In this document: piece by piece, positions 28,115 through 36,602 of the stretch
Layout of the letters: the number at the start of each line of letters is the position of its first letter
Position numbering within the stretch: position 1 is the first letter of the stretch
Source of the DNA: Pacificibacter maritimus
Lineage (GTDB): Bacteria > Pseudomonadota > Alphaproteobacteria > Rhodobacterales > Rhodobacteraceae
Reading direction: 5' to 3'
DNA: 64,000 nt
Assembly: GCF_003814915.1 (NCBI RefSeq)
Contig: NZ_RKQK01000005.1
Span: 186,001-250,000, forward strand
Notes under the pieces: generated by a model
What the model was told of the DNA's origin: nothing
The model's database searches: none
Seen by the model: only the letters and a program-made list of their open reading frames with translations
Translations under genes and position numbers: made by a program

Positions 28115-28334
28115 GACTTTGTGGTAAATAGCTTAAAAGTTTATCGATTTTTCTGCTGTGATGGGATACCGATTTTTTCAGATTTGTTTACAATACCTTA
28201 TGCTCAATTCTGGTAAAGTGTCGGCAGCTAGGTCGTTTAGGTTCTAAGTTCAGACGTTACGATGCAGATGACTTTCGGGCATAATAGGGCAATCCTGACT
28301 TCCCATGTGAATACCATTGGTTTAGCTTGGGGTG

Positions 28335-28349
28335 ATAAGGTCGCCTTAT
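28335..28349 (+). promoter_or_regulatory. Inverted repeat upstream of the luxR-type gene
   Basis: ATAAGG, TCG, CCTTAT: a 15-base dyad centred about 43 bases before the start codon. It could be an operator, possibly for autoregulation. It does not match the usual 20-base lux box. Confidence 0.35.
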
Positions 28350-28384
28350 GGTTGTCGAGTCCCTTTAACAGCGAATGAATTCTT

Positions 28385-28996
28385 ATGATTGGTATGACAG
28401 AGTTAAATCGACTATTTGCGCAGCTTCGTGAAGCATCCCCCGTTGGTTATACGGCGGGGCTGCATATTCGATTCGCTGCGCCTTTAGTGTATCAATCAAC
28501 CTACGATCCCAAATGGTTGGAGCATTACACGTCCAATGCGTATGCGTTGCGTGATCCAATGATCGCTTGGGGTTTAAGCTGCGAGGGGCAAACACGGTGG
28601 AGCGAAATTGATCTCCCCGATCCATTTGGAATTTGGAGGCAGGCCGCTGAATTCGGCCTGAATTACGGAATGGCTGTGTCCTGCGGGCCAGTTCAGTCGC
28701 GATCTATTGTTGGTTGCTCTCGCACCGATCGCGAATTTACCGATGCTGAAATGGCAAAGATTGCGTTGGTTGTGCGCACTTTGCATGAGGTGTCCGAACC
28801 CCAGACAGATCTAACACAAGCTCAAATTCAGGCTCTCCGGTGCATCGCGGGCGGTGATCGTCACGCAGCTGCCGCGGCCAGACTCGGGATATCCGAAAGT
28901 GCATTAAAAGCGCGGTTGGTATCAGCCCGAGAGCGTCTCATGGCGCGGACCACCTCAGAGGCAATCCAAAAAGCCAAGGAGATTAAGCTGTTGTGA
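28385..28996 (+). CDS. LuxR-family quorum-sensing transcription factor
   Basis: 203 residues. The N-terminal autoinducer-binding domain keeps the ligand-site pattern W..Y (EHYTSNAY), the DP pair (RDPMIAWG), and W with the GL..G that follows (FGIWRQAAEFGLNYG). The C-terminal LuxR helix-turn-helix spans about 138-195: LTQAQIQALRCIAGGDRHAA and LGISESALKARLVSARERL. ATG 28385 or 28394 is possible; neither has a strong ribosome site. A luxI-type synthase lies 53 bases downstream, so the pair probably senses its own signal. The helix-turn-helix is less canonical than in enteric members. Confidence 0.88.
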   Translation: MIGMTELNRLFAQLREASPVGYTAGLHIRFAAPLVYQSTYDPKWLEHYTSNAYALRDPMIAWGLSCEGQTRWSEIDLPDPFGIWRQAAEFGLNYGMAVSCGPVQSRSIVGCSRTDREFTDAEMAKIALVVRTLHEVSEPQTDLTQAQIQALRCIAGGDRHAAAAARLGISESALKARLVSARERLMARTTSEAIQKAKEIKLL

Positions 28997-29049
28997 TGGT
29001 GAGCCTCCCTGCGTTGCGTTGAAGAAATCAACCGACACTGGAGACTACC

Positions 29050-29637
29050 ATGCAAACAACCACACTTTCTTTCACCAATTTGCACAACTATGGCGATCTT
29101 TTTGCGAACATGCTTCGCGCAAGACATGAAACCTTCATTCAGCAGGCGAAATGGGATCTGCCACAAGCAGATGGTATGGAGTACGATCAATACGATACAC
29201 CTGCGTCCCGTTGGATTGCAGTTCATGAATTTGGCGAGGTTCTAGCAGGGATCAGACTGACCCCTACAACAACGAAATGCGGTATATATTCTTACATGAT
29301 CCGCGACGCTCAGCGCGGTCTTTTGGATAGTATCCCATCCGACCTGCTCTTTGAGGAAGCGCCTGTCGCGCCGCATGTCTGGGAATCCAGTCGCATTTTT
29401 GTATCCCACCGCGTTCCCGCAAAAATCCGTATGCGCGTTCAGATGAATCTCATCAATGAAATGACGCTGTCTGCGCGTGCACTTGGCGCAACCTCAGTGA
29501 TCGGATTGATTCCTGAAAAGGGTCCGCGTTGGGGGCGCCGCGTCGGCTTAGATATCGACGTGATCGGCCGCGTAATGGACATCGGAGGGGCGAATAACGC
29601 CTGCATTCGCATCAACCTGTCCAATAAACTGCACTAG
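29050..29637 (+). CDS. luxI: Acyl-homoserine-lactone synthase (LuxI family)
   Basis: 195 residues, normal for LuxI. The catalytic N-terminal set is present: R24 in RARHETF, then F28 and W35 in KWDLPQADGMEYDQYD, with two conserved Asp. GIRLTPT carries the next conserved Arg and WESSRIFV the E/R pair. It would make an acyl-homoserine lactone from SAM and acyl-ACP; the chain length cannot be told. It follows the luxR-type gene on the same strand and ends at a terminator. Confidence 0.92.
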   Translation: MQTTTLSFTNLHNYGDLFANMLRARHETFIQQAKWDLPQADGMEYDQYDTPASRWIAVHEFGEVLAGIRLTPTTTKCGIYSYMIRDAQRGLLDSIPSDLLFEEAPVAPHVWESSRIFVSHRVPAKIRMRVQMNLINEMTLSARALGATSVIGLIPEKGPRWGRRVGLDIDVIGRVMDIGGANNACIRINLSNKLH

Positions 29638-29649
29638 CAAATACTCACG

Positions 29650-29684
29650 ACGGGGCCGCAACGCAGTATTGTGGCCCCGTTTTC
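29650..29684 (+). terminator. Intrinsic terminator after luxI
   Basis: ACGGGGCCGCAA (29650-29661) pairs with TTGTGGCCCCGT (29669-29680) with one wobble, then four T. Confidence 0.85.
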
Positions 29685-29721
29685 CCTTTTACCACGTGGT
29701 ATTGCGGCGTAGTGTTGGCGC

Positions 29722-31035
29722 ATGTCTGACCTATTCCAATCCGATATCTCTAAACCCGAAGTCCAAGCGCCGCGCCCGCTTGCGGACCGTTTGCGCCCGA
29801 AATCTTTGGGTGAGGTTATCGGCCAATCCCATGTGCTCGGACCCGAAGCCCCTTTGGGTGTGATGCTGGCCTCTGGATCTTTATCGTCGATCATTTTCTG
29901 GGGACCGCCTGGCGTTGGTAAAACCACCATCGCGCGGCTATTAGCGGATGAAACGGATCTGCATTTTGTCCAAATCTCGGCGATCTTTACGGGCGTTCCT
30001 GATTTACGCAAAGTTTTCGAGGCAGCGAAATTGCGCCGTCAGAATGGTAAAGGCACGTTGTTATTTGTCGACGAAATCCATCGTTTCAACAAAGCACAGC
30101 AAGATAGTTTTCTGCCTCATATGGAAGACGGCACAATTCTTTTGGTTGGCGCAACGACTGAAAACCCCAGCTTTGAATTGAACGCAGCGGTCATGTCACG
30201 CAGCCAAGTGATGATTCTGGAACGTTTGTCGCTGGATGAGCTCGCATTGATGGCCGCGCGCGCTGAGACCGAATTTGAGCGCGATTTGCCGCTGACCCAG
30301 CGCGCACGCGAAACCCTATGTGAGATGGCCGATGGCGATGGTCGCACGCTTTTAAATCTGATTGAACAGGTCATGGCATGGCGGGTTTCGCAGCCGCTTG
30401 ACAGCGATCAGTTGGGCAAGCGTTTGATGCGGCGTGCTGCCAAATATGACAAATCTGGTGAGGAACATTACAACCTGATTTCAGCGTTGCACAAGTCGGT
30501 GCGAGGGTCCGATCCTGATGCGGCGTTGTACTGGTTTGCCAGAATGCTAGAGGGCGGCGAAGACCCGCGCTACCTCGCGCGCAGGCTTGTGCGGATGGCG
30601 GTCGAAGATATCGCATTGGCCGACCCTCAGGCGCAAACGGTTTGCCTGCACGCGTGGGAAACTTTTGAGAGGCTTGGCTCCCCTGAAGGCGAGTTGGCCC
30701 TATCGCAGGCTGTGATATATTTGGCATTGGCGCCAAAATCTAACGCGGCTTACGTCGCCTATAAGGCGGCGCGTGACGCGGCGCGCAAAACGGGATCAGA
30801 GCCGCCCCCCAAGCACATTTTAAATGCGCCGACCAAGATGATGGAAAAGCATGGGTATGGCGTAGGCTATGCCTATGACCACGATTCTAAAGATGGATTT
30901 TCAGGGCAAAACTTTTTTCCTGAAACCTTGCCACGCACCCAGTTCTACGCCCCTGTTGAACGCGGTTTTGAACGTGACTTAGCTAAACGTGTTGCCTATT
31001 TTGAAAAGCTTAGAGATCAGCGAAAACGAGATTAG
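29722..31035 (+). CDS. rarA: Replication-associated recombination protein A (AAA ATPase)
   Basis: 437 residues. RarA/MgsA is a clamp-loader-like ATPase acting at stalled forks with SSB. Walker A GPPGVGKTT at about 54-62, Walker B LLFVDEIHRFNKAQQD, sensor ATTENPSFELN and the C-terminal MgsA domain ending KRVAYFEKLRDQRK are visible. The N-terminus PRPLADRLRPKSLGEVIGQS is the usual RarA opening. It heads a forward row with crcB, though a 69-base gap lies between. Confidence 0.95.
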   Translation: MSDLFQSDISKPEVQAPRPLADRLRPKSLGEVIGQSHVLGPEAPLGVMLASGSLSSIIFWGPPGVGKTTIARLLADETDLHFVQISAIFTGVPDLRKVFEAAKLRRQNGKGTLLFVDEIHRFNKAQQDSFLPHMEDGTILLVGATTENPSFELNAAVMSRSQVMILERLSLDELALMAARAETEFERDLPLTQRARETLCEMADGDGRTLLNLIEQVMAWRVSQPLDSDQLGKRLMRRAAKYDKSGEEHYNLISALHKSVRGSDPDAALYWFARMLEGGEDPRYLARRLVRMAVEDIALADPQAQTVCLHAWETFERLGSPEGELALSQAVIYLALAPKSNAAYVAYKAARDAARKTGSEPPPKHILNAPTKMMEKHGYGVGYAYDHDSKDGFSGQNFFPETLPRTQFYAPVERGFERDLAKRVAYFEKLRDQRKRD

Positions 31036-31104
31036 GCCAAAACCCCAATATCTGTTGACATTTCACTGAATGAGACCCAAGGAACAGGCAAAAGGACACC
31101 AAAA

Positions 31105-31479
31105 ATGGCACCTCTCTTGCAAGTGGCCCTTGGCGGGGCGATCGGCGCATCGGCGCGGTATTTAACCTCCATTGCACTGGCTCGTTTACTGGGCGGTGGC
31201 TTTCCTTGGGGCACTTTGGCAGTCAACTTTGTCGGCTCGTTCCTTATGGGTGTTTTTATCGTGGTTTTGGCGGAAACGTCAGGTCATCGCTTCACTCTGT
31301 TTTTGTTGACAGGTGTCTTAGGGGGCTTCACCACATTTTCCGCGTTTTCGCTTGATGCGATCGCGCTGTATGAGCGGGGGCAATTCGGCCTAGCCGCGAG
31401 TTATGTTTTAGGGACCTTGGTTTTGGCGCTTGGCGGCATTGCTATTGGTCTTGCAGTTGCACGGGGAGTCGTCGCATGA
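31105..31479 (+). CDS. crcB: Fluoride ion channel CrcB/Fluc
   Basis: 124 residues, four membrane helices; a dual-topology dimer exports fluoride. GGAIGASARYLTSIAL, GTLAVNFVGSFLMG and GVLGGFTTFSAFSLD, with the conserved Asn and the Phe box, are all present. No fluoride riboswitch was recognised in the 69 bases upstream. It overlaps the pseudouridine synthase gene by four bases. Confidence 0.95.
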   Translation: MAPLLQVALGGAIGASARYLTSIALARLLGGGFPWGTLAVNFVGSFLMGVFIVVLAETSGHRFTLFLLTGVLGGFTTFSAFSLDAIALYERGQFGLAASYVLGTLVLALGGIAIGLAVARGVVA

Positions 31480-32516
31480 GCAAAGTTCAAATGATCACCA
31501 TAGGGGATGATCAACCCGAGCAGCGTTTGGATCGTTGGTTTCGAAAGTCTTTTCCACAGATCACGCAGGGCAACATAGAAAAACTATGCCGCAAGGGTGA
31601 TATTCGTGTCGATGGGGGACGCGTTAAATCAAATACGCGCGTCGGCCCTGGCAATGTAGTGCGTGTGCCGCCGCTGCCCGATGTGGAAGCGCCAAAGCAT
31701 AACAATATTCGATTGACCAATGCTGACATTAAAATGATGCAGCAGTCTGTTTTGTATAAAGACGACCATATTATCGTCATCAACAAGCCTGCGGGGCTGC
31801 CGACGCAAGGTGGCTCAAAACAGTTGCGCCACGTCGATGGATTGTCTGAAGCGCTGCGTTTTGATTACGATGAAAAGCCTCGCCTTGTGCACCGTTTGGA
31901 CAAGGACACATCAGGTGCATTGGTTTTGGCACGCACCCCTGCGATGGCCACAAAACTGACCGAAGCCTTCCGTCACCGTAATACGCGCAAAATCTATTGG
32001 GCCTTGGTCGCGGGCGTTCCCGTTCCATATTTGGGTGAGATCAAATACGGATTGGTCAAAGCATCGGGGCGCGGCAAAGGTGGTGAAGGCGAGAAAATGT
32101 ATGCTGTTCACCCGCGCGATGTAGACAGCACCGAGGGCGCAAAACGCGCGAGCACGCTGTATGCTACGTTGTATCGCGTCGGCAGCCGTGCGTCATGGGT
32201 GGCGATGGAACCTTTGACAGGGCGCACCCACCAGCTGCGCGCGCATATGGCTGAAATCGGTCATCCGATTGTAGGCGACGGCAAATATGGTGGCTCTGGA
32301 CAAGAAAACATGGGCGACGGCTGGGGCGCACAACTTGGCGGTGTCATCAGCAAAAAGCTGCACCTACATGCACGCCGTATTGCGTTTGAACACCCTGTAA
32401 CACGTAAACTGCTGAGCGTGACTGCGCCTTTGCCAGAGCATATGAAAAACAGCTGGGACACTTTCGATTGGTCTGAAGACTTGGCGGCGGAAGATCCGTT
32501 TGAGACGCTCAGATGA
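31476..32516 (+). CDS. Ribosomal large-subunit pseudouridine synthase (RluC/RluD type)
   Basis: 346 residues. An N-terminal S4 domain (QRLDRWFRKSFPQITQGNIE) precedes the catalytic domain, where RLVHRLDKDTSGALVLAR holds the nucleophilic Asp. LTGRTHQLRAHMAEIGHPIV is the second RluA-family signature. It isomerises uridines in 23S rRNA; RluC-like by layout, exact sites not provable. It overlaps crcB and the HAD gene by four bases each, so the three are coupled. Confidence 0.9.
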   Translation: MSKVQMITIGDDQPEQRLDRWFRKSFPQITQGNIEKLCRKGDIRVDGGRVKSNTRVGPGNVVRVPPLPDVEAPKHNNIRLTNADIKMMQQSVLYKDDHIIVINKPAGLPTQGGSKQLRHVDGLSEALRFDYDEKPRLVHRLDKDTSGALVLARTPAMATKLTEAFRHRNTRKIYWALVAGVPVPYLGEIKYGLVKASGRGKGGEGEKMYAVHPRDVDSTEGAKRASTLYATLYRVGSRASWVAMEPLTGRTHQLRAHMAEIGHPIVGDGKYGGSGQENMGDGWGAQLGGVISKKLHLHARRIAFEHPVTRKLLSVTAPLPEHMKNSWDTFDWSEDLAAEDPFETLR

Positions 32517-33181
32517 GCAAGCTCGTTATTTTTGATGTCGATGGAACGCTTGTCGACAGTCAGGCGCATATCGTTGCCTCAATGACCGCGGCCTTTGACA
32601 GCGTTGCCTTGCCCCAGCCAGAACGCCAAGCGGTGCTCTCTATCATCGGGCTGTCTTTGCCCTATGCGATGAAAGAACTTGCGCCCATGGCGGATGACCA
32701 GACAGTCGCGCAAATGGTAGAGGTCTATAAGTCTGATTTCAGCGCCAACCGTTTGCGTTCTGATGCGATGCCGCCGCTTTATGATGGGGCTGAGGCAGCG
32801 ATTGCGGCGCTTGCTTCACGTGGGGATATGATGCTTGCAATTGCAACAGGCAAAAGTCGCCGCGGGCTAGATGCTTTGCTTGAATCTTGGCCATTTGCCG
32901 ATGTTTTCGCCACAACACATTGCGCCGACGATCACCCATCAAAGCCGCATCCTTCGATGGTGCAGGCCTGTTTGACCGATTGCGATGCCCAAGCGGCGGA
33001 TGCGGTTGTGGTGGGGGATACGACTTACGATATGGAAATGGCGAAGGCCGCGCGCTGTGCTTCGATTGGTGTGTCTTGGGGCTACCACGGGGTGCGTGCC
33101 CTAACGACGACTGGGGCGGCGGCGATTGTGACTGATTTTTCACAGCTTGAGACGACGCTCGATACGATTTGGAAGGACTAG
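32513..33181 (+). CDS. HAD-family phosphatase
   Basis: 222 residues. HAD motifs in order: FDVDGTLVDS (1), IATGKSRRGLD (2), a Lys in HPSKPHPSM (3) and VVGDTTYDMEMAKAA (4), with a four-helix cap between 1 and 2, i.e. subfamily IA. The substrate is not evident; phosphoglycolate-like molecules are common. It overlaps the pseudouridine synthase gene (ATGA) and precedes the ATP12 gene by three bases. Confidence 0.9.
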   Translation: MSKLVIFDVDGTLVDSQAHIVASMTAAFDSVALPQPERQAVLSIIGLSLPYAMKELAPMADDQTVAQMVEVYKSDFSANRLRSDAMPPLYDGAEAAIAALASRGDMMLAIATGKSRRGLDALLESWPFADVFATTHCADDHPSKPHPSMVQACLTDCDAQAADAVVVGDTTYDMEMAKAARCASIGVSWGYHGVRALTTTGAAAIVTDFSQLETTLDTIWKD

Positions 33182-33184
33182 ACC

Positions 33185-33895
33185 ATGGCGGATTTTGAGG
33201 CAAAGCGCTTTTGGAAAGAGACAACAGTGGCCCCTGTTGAGGGCGGCTTTACGGTTTTGCTAGATGGGCGCAATGTGCGCACGCCAGCCAAAGCGCTTTT
33301 GGTTGTGCCGACGCAGGATTTAGCTGAACACATCCGTATCGAATGGGATGCCCAAGAGGGTAAGATCGATCCAAATTCAATGCCCTTCACGCGGGGGGCT
33401 AATGCGGCAATCGACAAGGTGCGCATTCAACATGCTGAGGTCGCTGATATGCTGTCGGAATACGGCGATAGTGATCTTGTGTGTTACCGTGCCAGCTATC
33501 CGCGCGAACTTGTCGCGATGCAGGCTGAAGCATGGGATCCTATTATCGCTTGGGTGAAAGATCGATTTGGTGCCGCTTTGCAGACGCGTGAAGGTGTGAT
33601 GCCCGTCCCGCAAGATCAAGCGTCACTTGATCTGTTGCGCCAGCACGTGCATGGGTTCACCGAATTTGAACTGTCCGCCTTTCATGATCTTGTGGCTTTG
33701 ACGGGATCACTAGCCTTGGGTTTGGCTGCAACCGAATCAATTTACAGTGAAAAAGACCTCTGGGATCGCTCGCGCATTGATGAAACATTCCAAATTTCGC
33801 AGTGGGGCGCTGATGACGACGCTACGTCAATCGCTGAGATAAAAAGAGACAGTTTTTTTCACGCCTATCGTTTTTTCCACATGGCGCAAAAATAG
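33185..33895 (+). CDS. ATP12-type F1-ATPase assembly chaperone
   Basis: 236 residues. It contains KRFWKETTVAPVEGGFTVLL, LDGRNVRTPAKALLVVPT, IEWDAQEGKIDPNSMPFTRG and DLVCYRASYPRELVAMQ, the pattern of ATP12, a chaperone for the F1 alpha subunit in alphaproteobacteria and mitochondria. It is soluble. It closes the crcB-to-ATP12 run with three bases after the HAD gene. Confidence 0.93.
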   Translation: MADFEAKRFWKETTVAPVEGGFTVLLDGRNVRTPAKALLVVPTQDLAEHIRIEWDAQEGKIDPNSMPFTRGANAAIDKVRIQHAEVADMLSEYGDSDLVCYRASYPRELVAMQAEAWDPIIAWVKDRFGAALQTREGVMPVPQDQASLDLLRQHVHGFTEFELSAFHDLVALTGSLALGLAATESIYSEKDLWDRSRIDETFQISQWGADDDATSIAEIKRDSFFHAYRFFHMAQK

Positions 33896-34209
33896 AGATA
33901 CCCCAGTTTTTGCGATCAGGCCTGATTTTAGGCAACAAAATTAGGGAAATGCTTGTGCCTGCGATTTGTATACTGTGGTGTGCTGTAAATTGATGCTAAA
34001 ATTGCATCAGCTATAGATTGCGCTGCTATAGCCTAAGAAAAAAGCAAATGCCTATTTTGCATACGAATCTTTGATCATAGCCTTGACGATACGTGATGAT
34101 TCCTCTCAACTTGAGCGCAGGAGAGGCTGTGAACTGCCTCCCGTCTTAATTACCAGCCACTCAAGGTTGGACTAGCGTTGTATCGACGTGAACTCAGGAA
34201 GAGGTAAAA
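33896..34209 (+). promoter_or_regulatory. Control region upstream of aapJ
   Basis: No gene. It holds two dyads of the form ATGC-N7-GCAT: 33993-34007 (inside the longer TGATGC...GCATCA at 33991-34009) and 34048-34062, centred 55 bases apart. This is compatible with the T-N11-A shape used by LysR-type regulators. TTGACG at about 34083 is a possible -35 without a good -10. A perfect 12-base palindrome (ATCAGGCCTGAT) lies at 33915-33926. Confidence 0.4.
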
Positions 34210-35244
34210 ATGAATAAAACTGCATTTGTAAGCGCTTTGGCTGCCGCAGGGCTTGTTGCAACTGGCGCCATGGCTCAAAGCTCTGGCTCTGCAACTTTGG
34301 CTGCTGTGCAAGAACACGGCGCTGTTAAGTGTGGCGTGAACACTGGTACACCCGGTTTCGCTGCCCCAGACGCTGACGGCGTGTGGAAGGGCTTTGACAT
34401 CGACTTCTGTCGCGCTGTTGCTGCGGCTGTCTTTGGCGATCCAGAAAAAGTTGAGTACACTCCTTTGACTTCAGCGACGCGTTTTACAGCGCTGTCTTCT
34501 GGCGAGATCGATTTGCTTGCACGTAACACAACATGGACATTCTCGCGTGATGTTGACCTGAAACTCGATTTCGTAGGTGTAAACTACTACGACGGTCAGG
34601 GCTTTATGGTTCCAAAAGATCTTGGTGTGTCTTCTGCGAAAGAACTTGAAGGTGCGACTGTATGTATCGAAACAGGTACAACAACAGAGCTTAACCTTGC
34701 AGACTTCTTCCGCATCAATGAGCTGGACTATGAACCAGTTCCAGTAGAAAGCTTCACAGAAGCGCAAAACCAGTTCTTGGCTGGCGCTTGTGACGTTTAC
34801 ACCACGGATGCATCTGCACTTGCGGCTGCACGTTCTGCGTTTGAAACACCTGGCGACTACGTTGTTTTGCCAGAAATCATTTCTAAAGAGCCACTCGGCC
34901 CACTTGTACGCCACGGCGACTCTGAATGGGCAGATATCGTACGTTGGTCATTCAACGCGATGGTTGCTGCTGAAGAATTGGGTGTGACATCTGCGAATGC
35001 GGCTGAAATGGCTGAAAACGGTACGAATAGCCCTGAAATCAACCGTTTGCTCGGTCGTGAAGGTGAGCTTGGTGCGATGCTTGGTTTGCCAAATGACTTT
35101 GCTTTGAACATCATCACCAAAGTAGGCAACTACGGTGAAAGCTTTGAAGCGAACATTGGCGAAAGCACAACAATCGGTCTTGCACGTGGTTTGAACGCGC
35201 AGTGGACTGATGGTGGCCTCATCTACTCCCCACCCTTCCGCTAG
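34210..35244 (+). CDS. aapJ: General amino-acid ABC transporter, periplasmic binding protein
   Basis: 344 residues. A signal peptide is clear: MNKTAFVSALAAAGLVATGA, cut after about AMA (22). The mature part begins with the family-3 solute-binding fold, including VKCGVNTGTPGFAAPDADGV, WKGFDIDFCRAVAAAVFGD and LSSGEIDLLARNTTWTFSRD. It captures amino acids in the periplasm for AapQMP. It is followed by a terminator-like hairpin that probably makes it more abundant than the membrane subunits. The ribosome site AGGAAGAGG is strong. Confidence 0.95.
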   Translation: MNKTAFVSALAAAGLVATGAMAQSSGSATLAAVQEHGAVKCGVNTGTPGFAAPDADGVWKGFDIDFCRAVAAAVFGDPEKVEYTPLTSATRFTALSSGEIDLLARNTTWTFSRDVDLKLDFVGVNYYDGQGFMVPKDLGVSSAKELEGATVCIETGTTTELNLADFFRINELDYEPVPVESFTEAQNQFLAGACDVYTTDASALAAARSAFETPGDYVVLPEIISKEPLGPLVRHGDSEWADIVRWSFNAMVAAEELGVTSANAAEMAENGTNSPEINRLLGREGELGAMLGLPNDFALNIITKVGNYGESFEANIGESTTIGLARGLNAQWTDGGLIYSPPFR

Positions 35245-35256
35245 GTTCTAATGACA

Positions 35257-35286
35257 AAGGGGGCGCGGATCACTCCGCGCCCTTTT
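35257..35286 (+). terminator. Attenuator-like terminator between aapJ and aapQ
   Basis: AAGGGGGCGCGG (35257-35268) pairs with CCGCGCCCTTTT (35275-35286), two wobbles, T-run short. Likely partial termination that lowers expression of the permease genes. Confidence 0.75.
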
Positions 35287-35380
35287 CATATCTACAGATC
35301 AAAAAACAAAATGGCCAAAACGATAGGATTTTTCCCATCGAATTTTGCGCTAACTTCGGGGAAATGGGGGACAGTCTACA

Positions 35381-36601
35381 ATGACGACAATGATAGACCC
35401 ACCAAAGGCTGCTGGTTTTCACATCAGCCAACTGCTTTACGATACTCGCTATAGGTCGATGACAATCCAAGTGATTGTGTTCTTGCTCGTAATGGGGCTC
35501 GGCGCTTATCTGCTAAATAATACCATCATCAATCTGGCCGCCGCTGACAAAGACATCGATTTCGGATTTCTTGGCAATCGAGCTGGCTATGATATCAATC
35601 AATTGCTTATCCCGTATTCGTCCGATTCCACTCATTGGCGTGCGACGATTGTAGGGCTTTTGAACACGCTCCTTGTTGCGTTTTTAGGCTGTATCCTTGC
35701 AACGATCATCGGGGTTGTTGCGGGTGTTTTGCGTTTGTCTAAAAACTGGCTCACAGCAAAGATCATGTCATTCTATGTGGAAAGCTTCCGCAATATTCCT
35801 GTGCTGCTTTGGATTTTGGCGTTTTTCGCTGTTTTGTCTGAAATGGATCGTAAGCCACGTTCATTCCGCGGTGAAGACGCTGTGAATAACATGTGGTTGT
35901 GGGATTCCGTTGCTGTCACAAACCGCGGAACATATATCCCAGCACCTATTTGGGGCGATGGATCTGCGCTTGTTGTGATCACGTTCTTGTTGTCGCTTTT
36001 GGGCATCTGGGCTTACGGAAAATGGTCACATCGCCGCTTTGAAGCGACGGGTCAGATTTTGCCGAATTTCTGGTACAAGCTTGGCATTTTCATTGTGCCG
36101 TCATTGGCCGTTTTCTTTTTGCTAGGCCGCCCGATTGCCTTGTCTATCCCAGAAATCAAAGGATTTAACTTTTCTGGCGGTTTGCATATTCGCAATTCAC
36201 TTTTGGCGCTGTGGTTGGCTTTGTCATTCTACACAGGGTCATTCATCGCTGAGATCGTGCGCTCTGGCATTTTGGCCATTTCCAAAGGACAGACAGAGGC
36301 AGCCGCAGCGCTTGGTTTGCGTCCCTCACGGACGATGAACCTTGTGATTTTGCCGCAAGCTTTGCGTATCATCATTCCGCCGCTGATTTCACAATACCTG
36401 AACTTGACAAAGAACTCGTCACTGGCCTTGGCCGTGGGATACATGGACTTGCGATCAACTTTGGGTGGCACGACTTTGAATACCACAGGGCGGGAGCTGG
36501 AATGCATGTTGTTGATGATGATGGTCTATCTGGCTGTCAGCTTGACGATTTCAACATTCATGAACGTCTACAACAACTCTGTAAAACTGAAGGAGCGGTA
36601 A
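35381..36601 (+). CDS. aapQ: General amino-acid ABC transporter, permease AapQ
   Basis: 406 residues. Inner-membrane permease of the His/Glu/Gln/Arg/opine family with the long AapQ-type insert. Hydrophobic helices start at about 26; the EAA-like loop appears as SKGQTEAAAALGLRPSRTMN and YTGSFIAEIVRSGILAI precedes it. It forms the heteromeric channel with AapM. It begins ATG 35381 with GGGGGA upstream and is one base apart from aapM. Confidence 0.94.
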   Translation: MTTMIDPPKAAGFHISQLLYDTRYRSMTIQVIVFLLVMGLGAYLLNNTIINLAAADKDIDFGFLGNRAGYDINQLLIPYSSDSTHWRATIVGLLNTLLVAFLGCILATIIGVVAGVLRLSKNWLTAKIMSFYVESFRNIPVLLWILAFFAVLSEMDRKPRSFRGEDAVNNMWLWDSVAVTNRGTYIPAPIWGDGSALVVITFLLSLLGIWAYGKWSHRRFEATGQILPNFWYKLGIFIVPSLAVFFLLGRPIALSIPEIKGFNFSGGLHIRNSLLALWLALSFYTGSFIAEIVRSGILAISKGQTEAAAALGLRPSRTMNLVILPQALRIIIPPLISQYLNLTKNSSLALAVGYMDLRSTLGGTTLNTTGRELECMLLMMMVYLAVSLTISTFMNVYNNSVKLKER

Positions 36602-36602
36602 T

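Noticed and set aside
30371-30736. Reverse-strand frame opposite rarA
   Set aside because: Antisense to conserved RarA sequence; no supporting signals.
31036-31104. Possible fluoride riboswitch ahead of crcB
   Set aside because: The interval is only 69 bases and lacks the conserved core and pseudoknot pattern of the crcB motif RNA.
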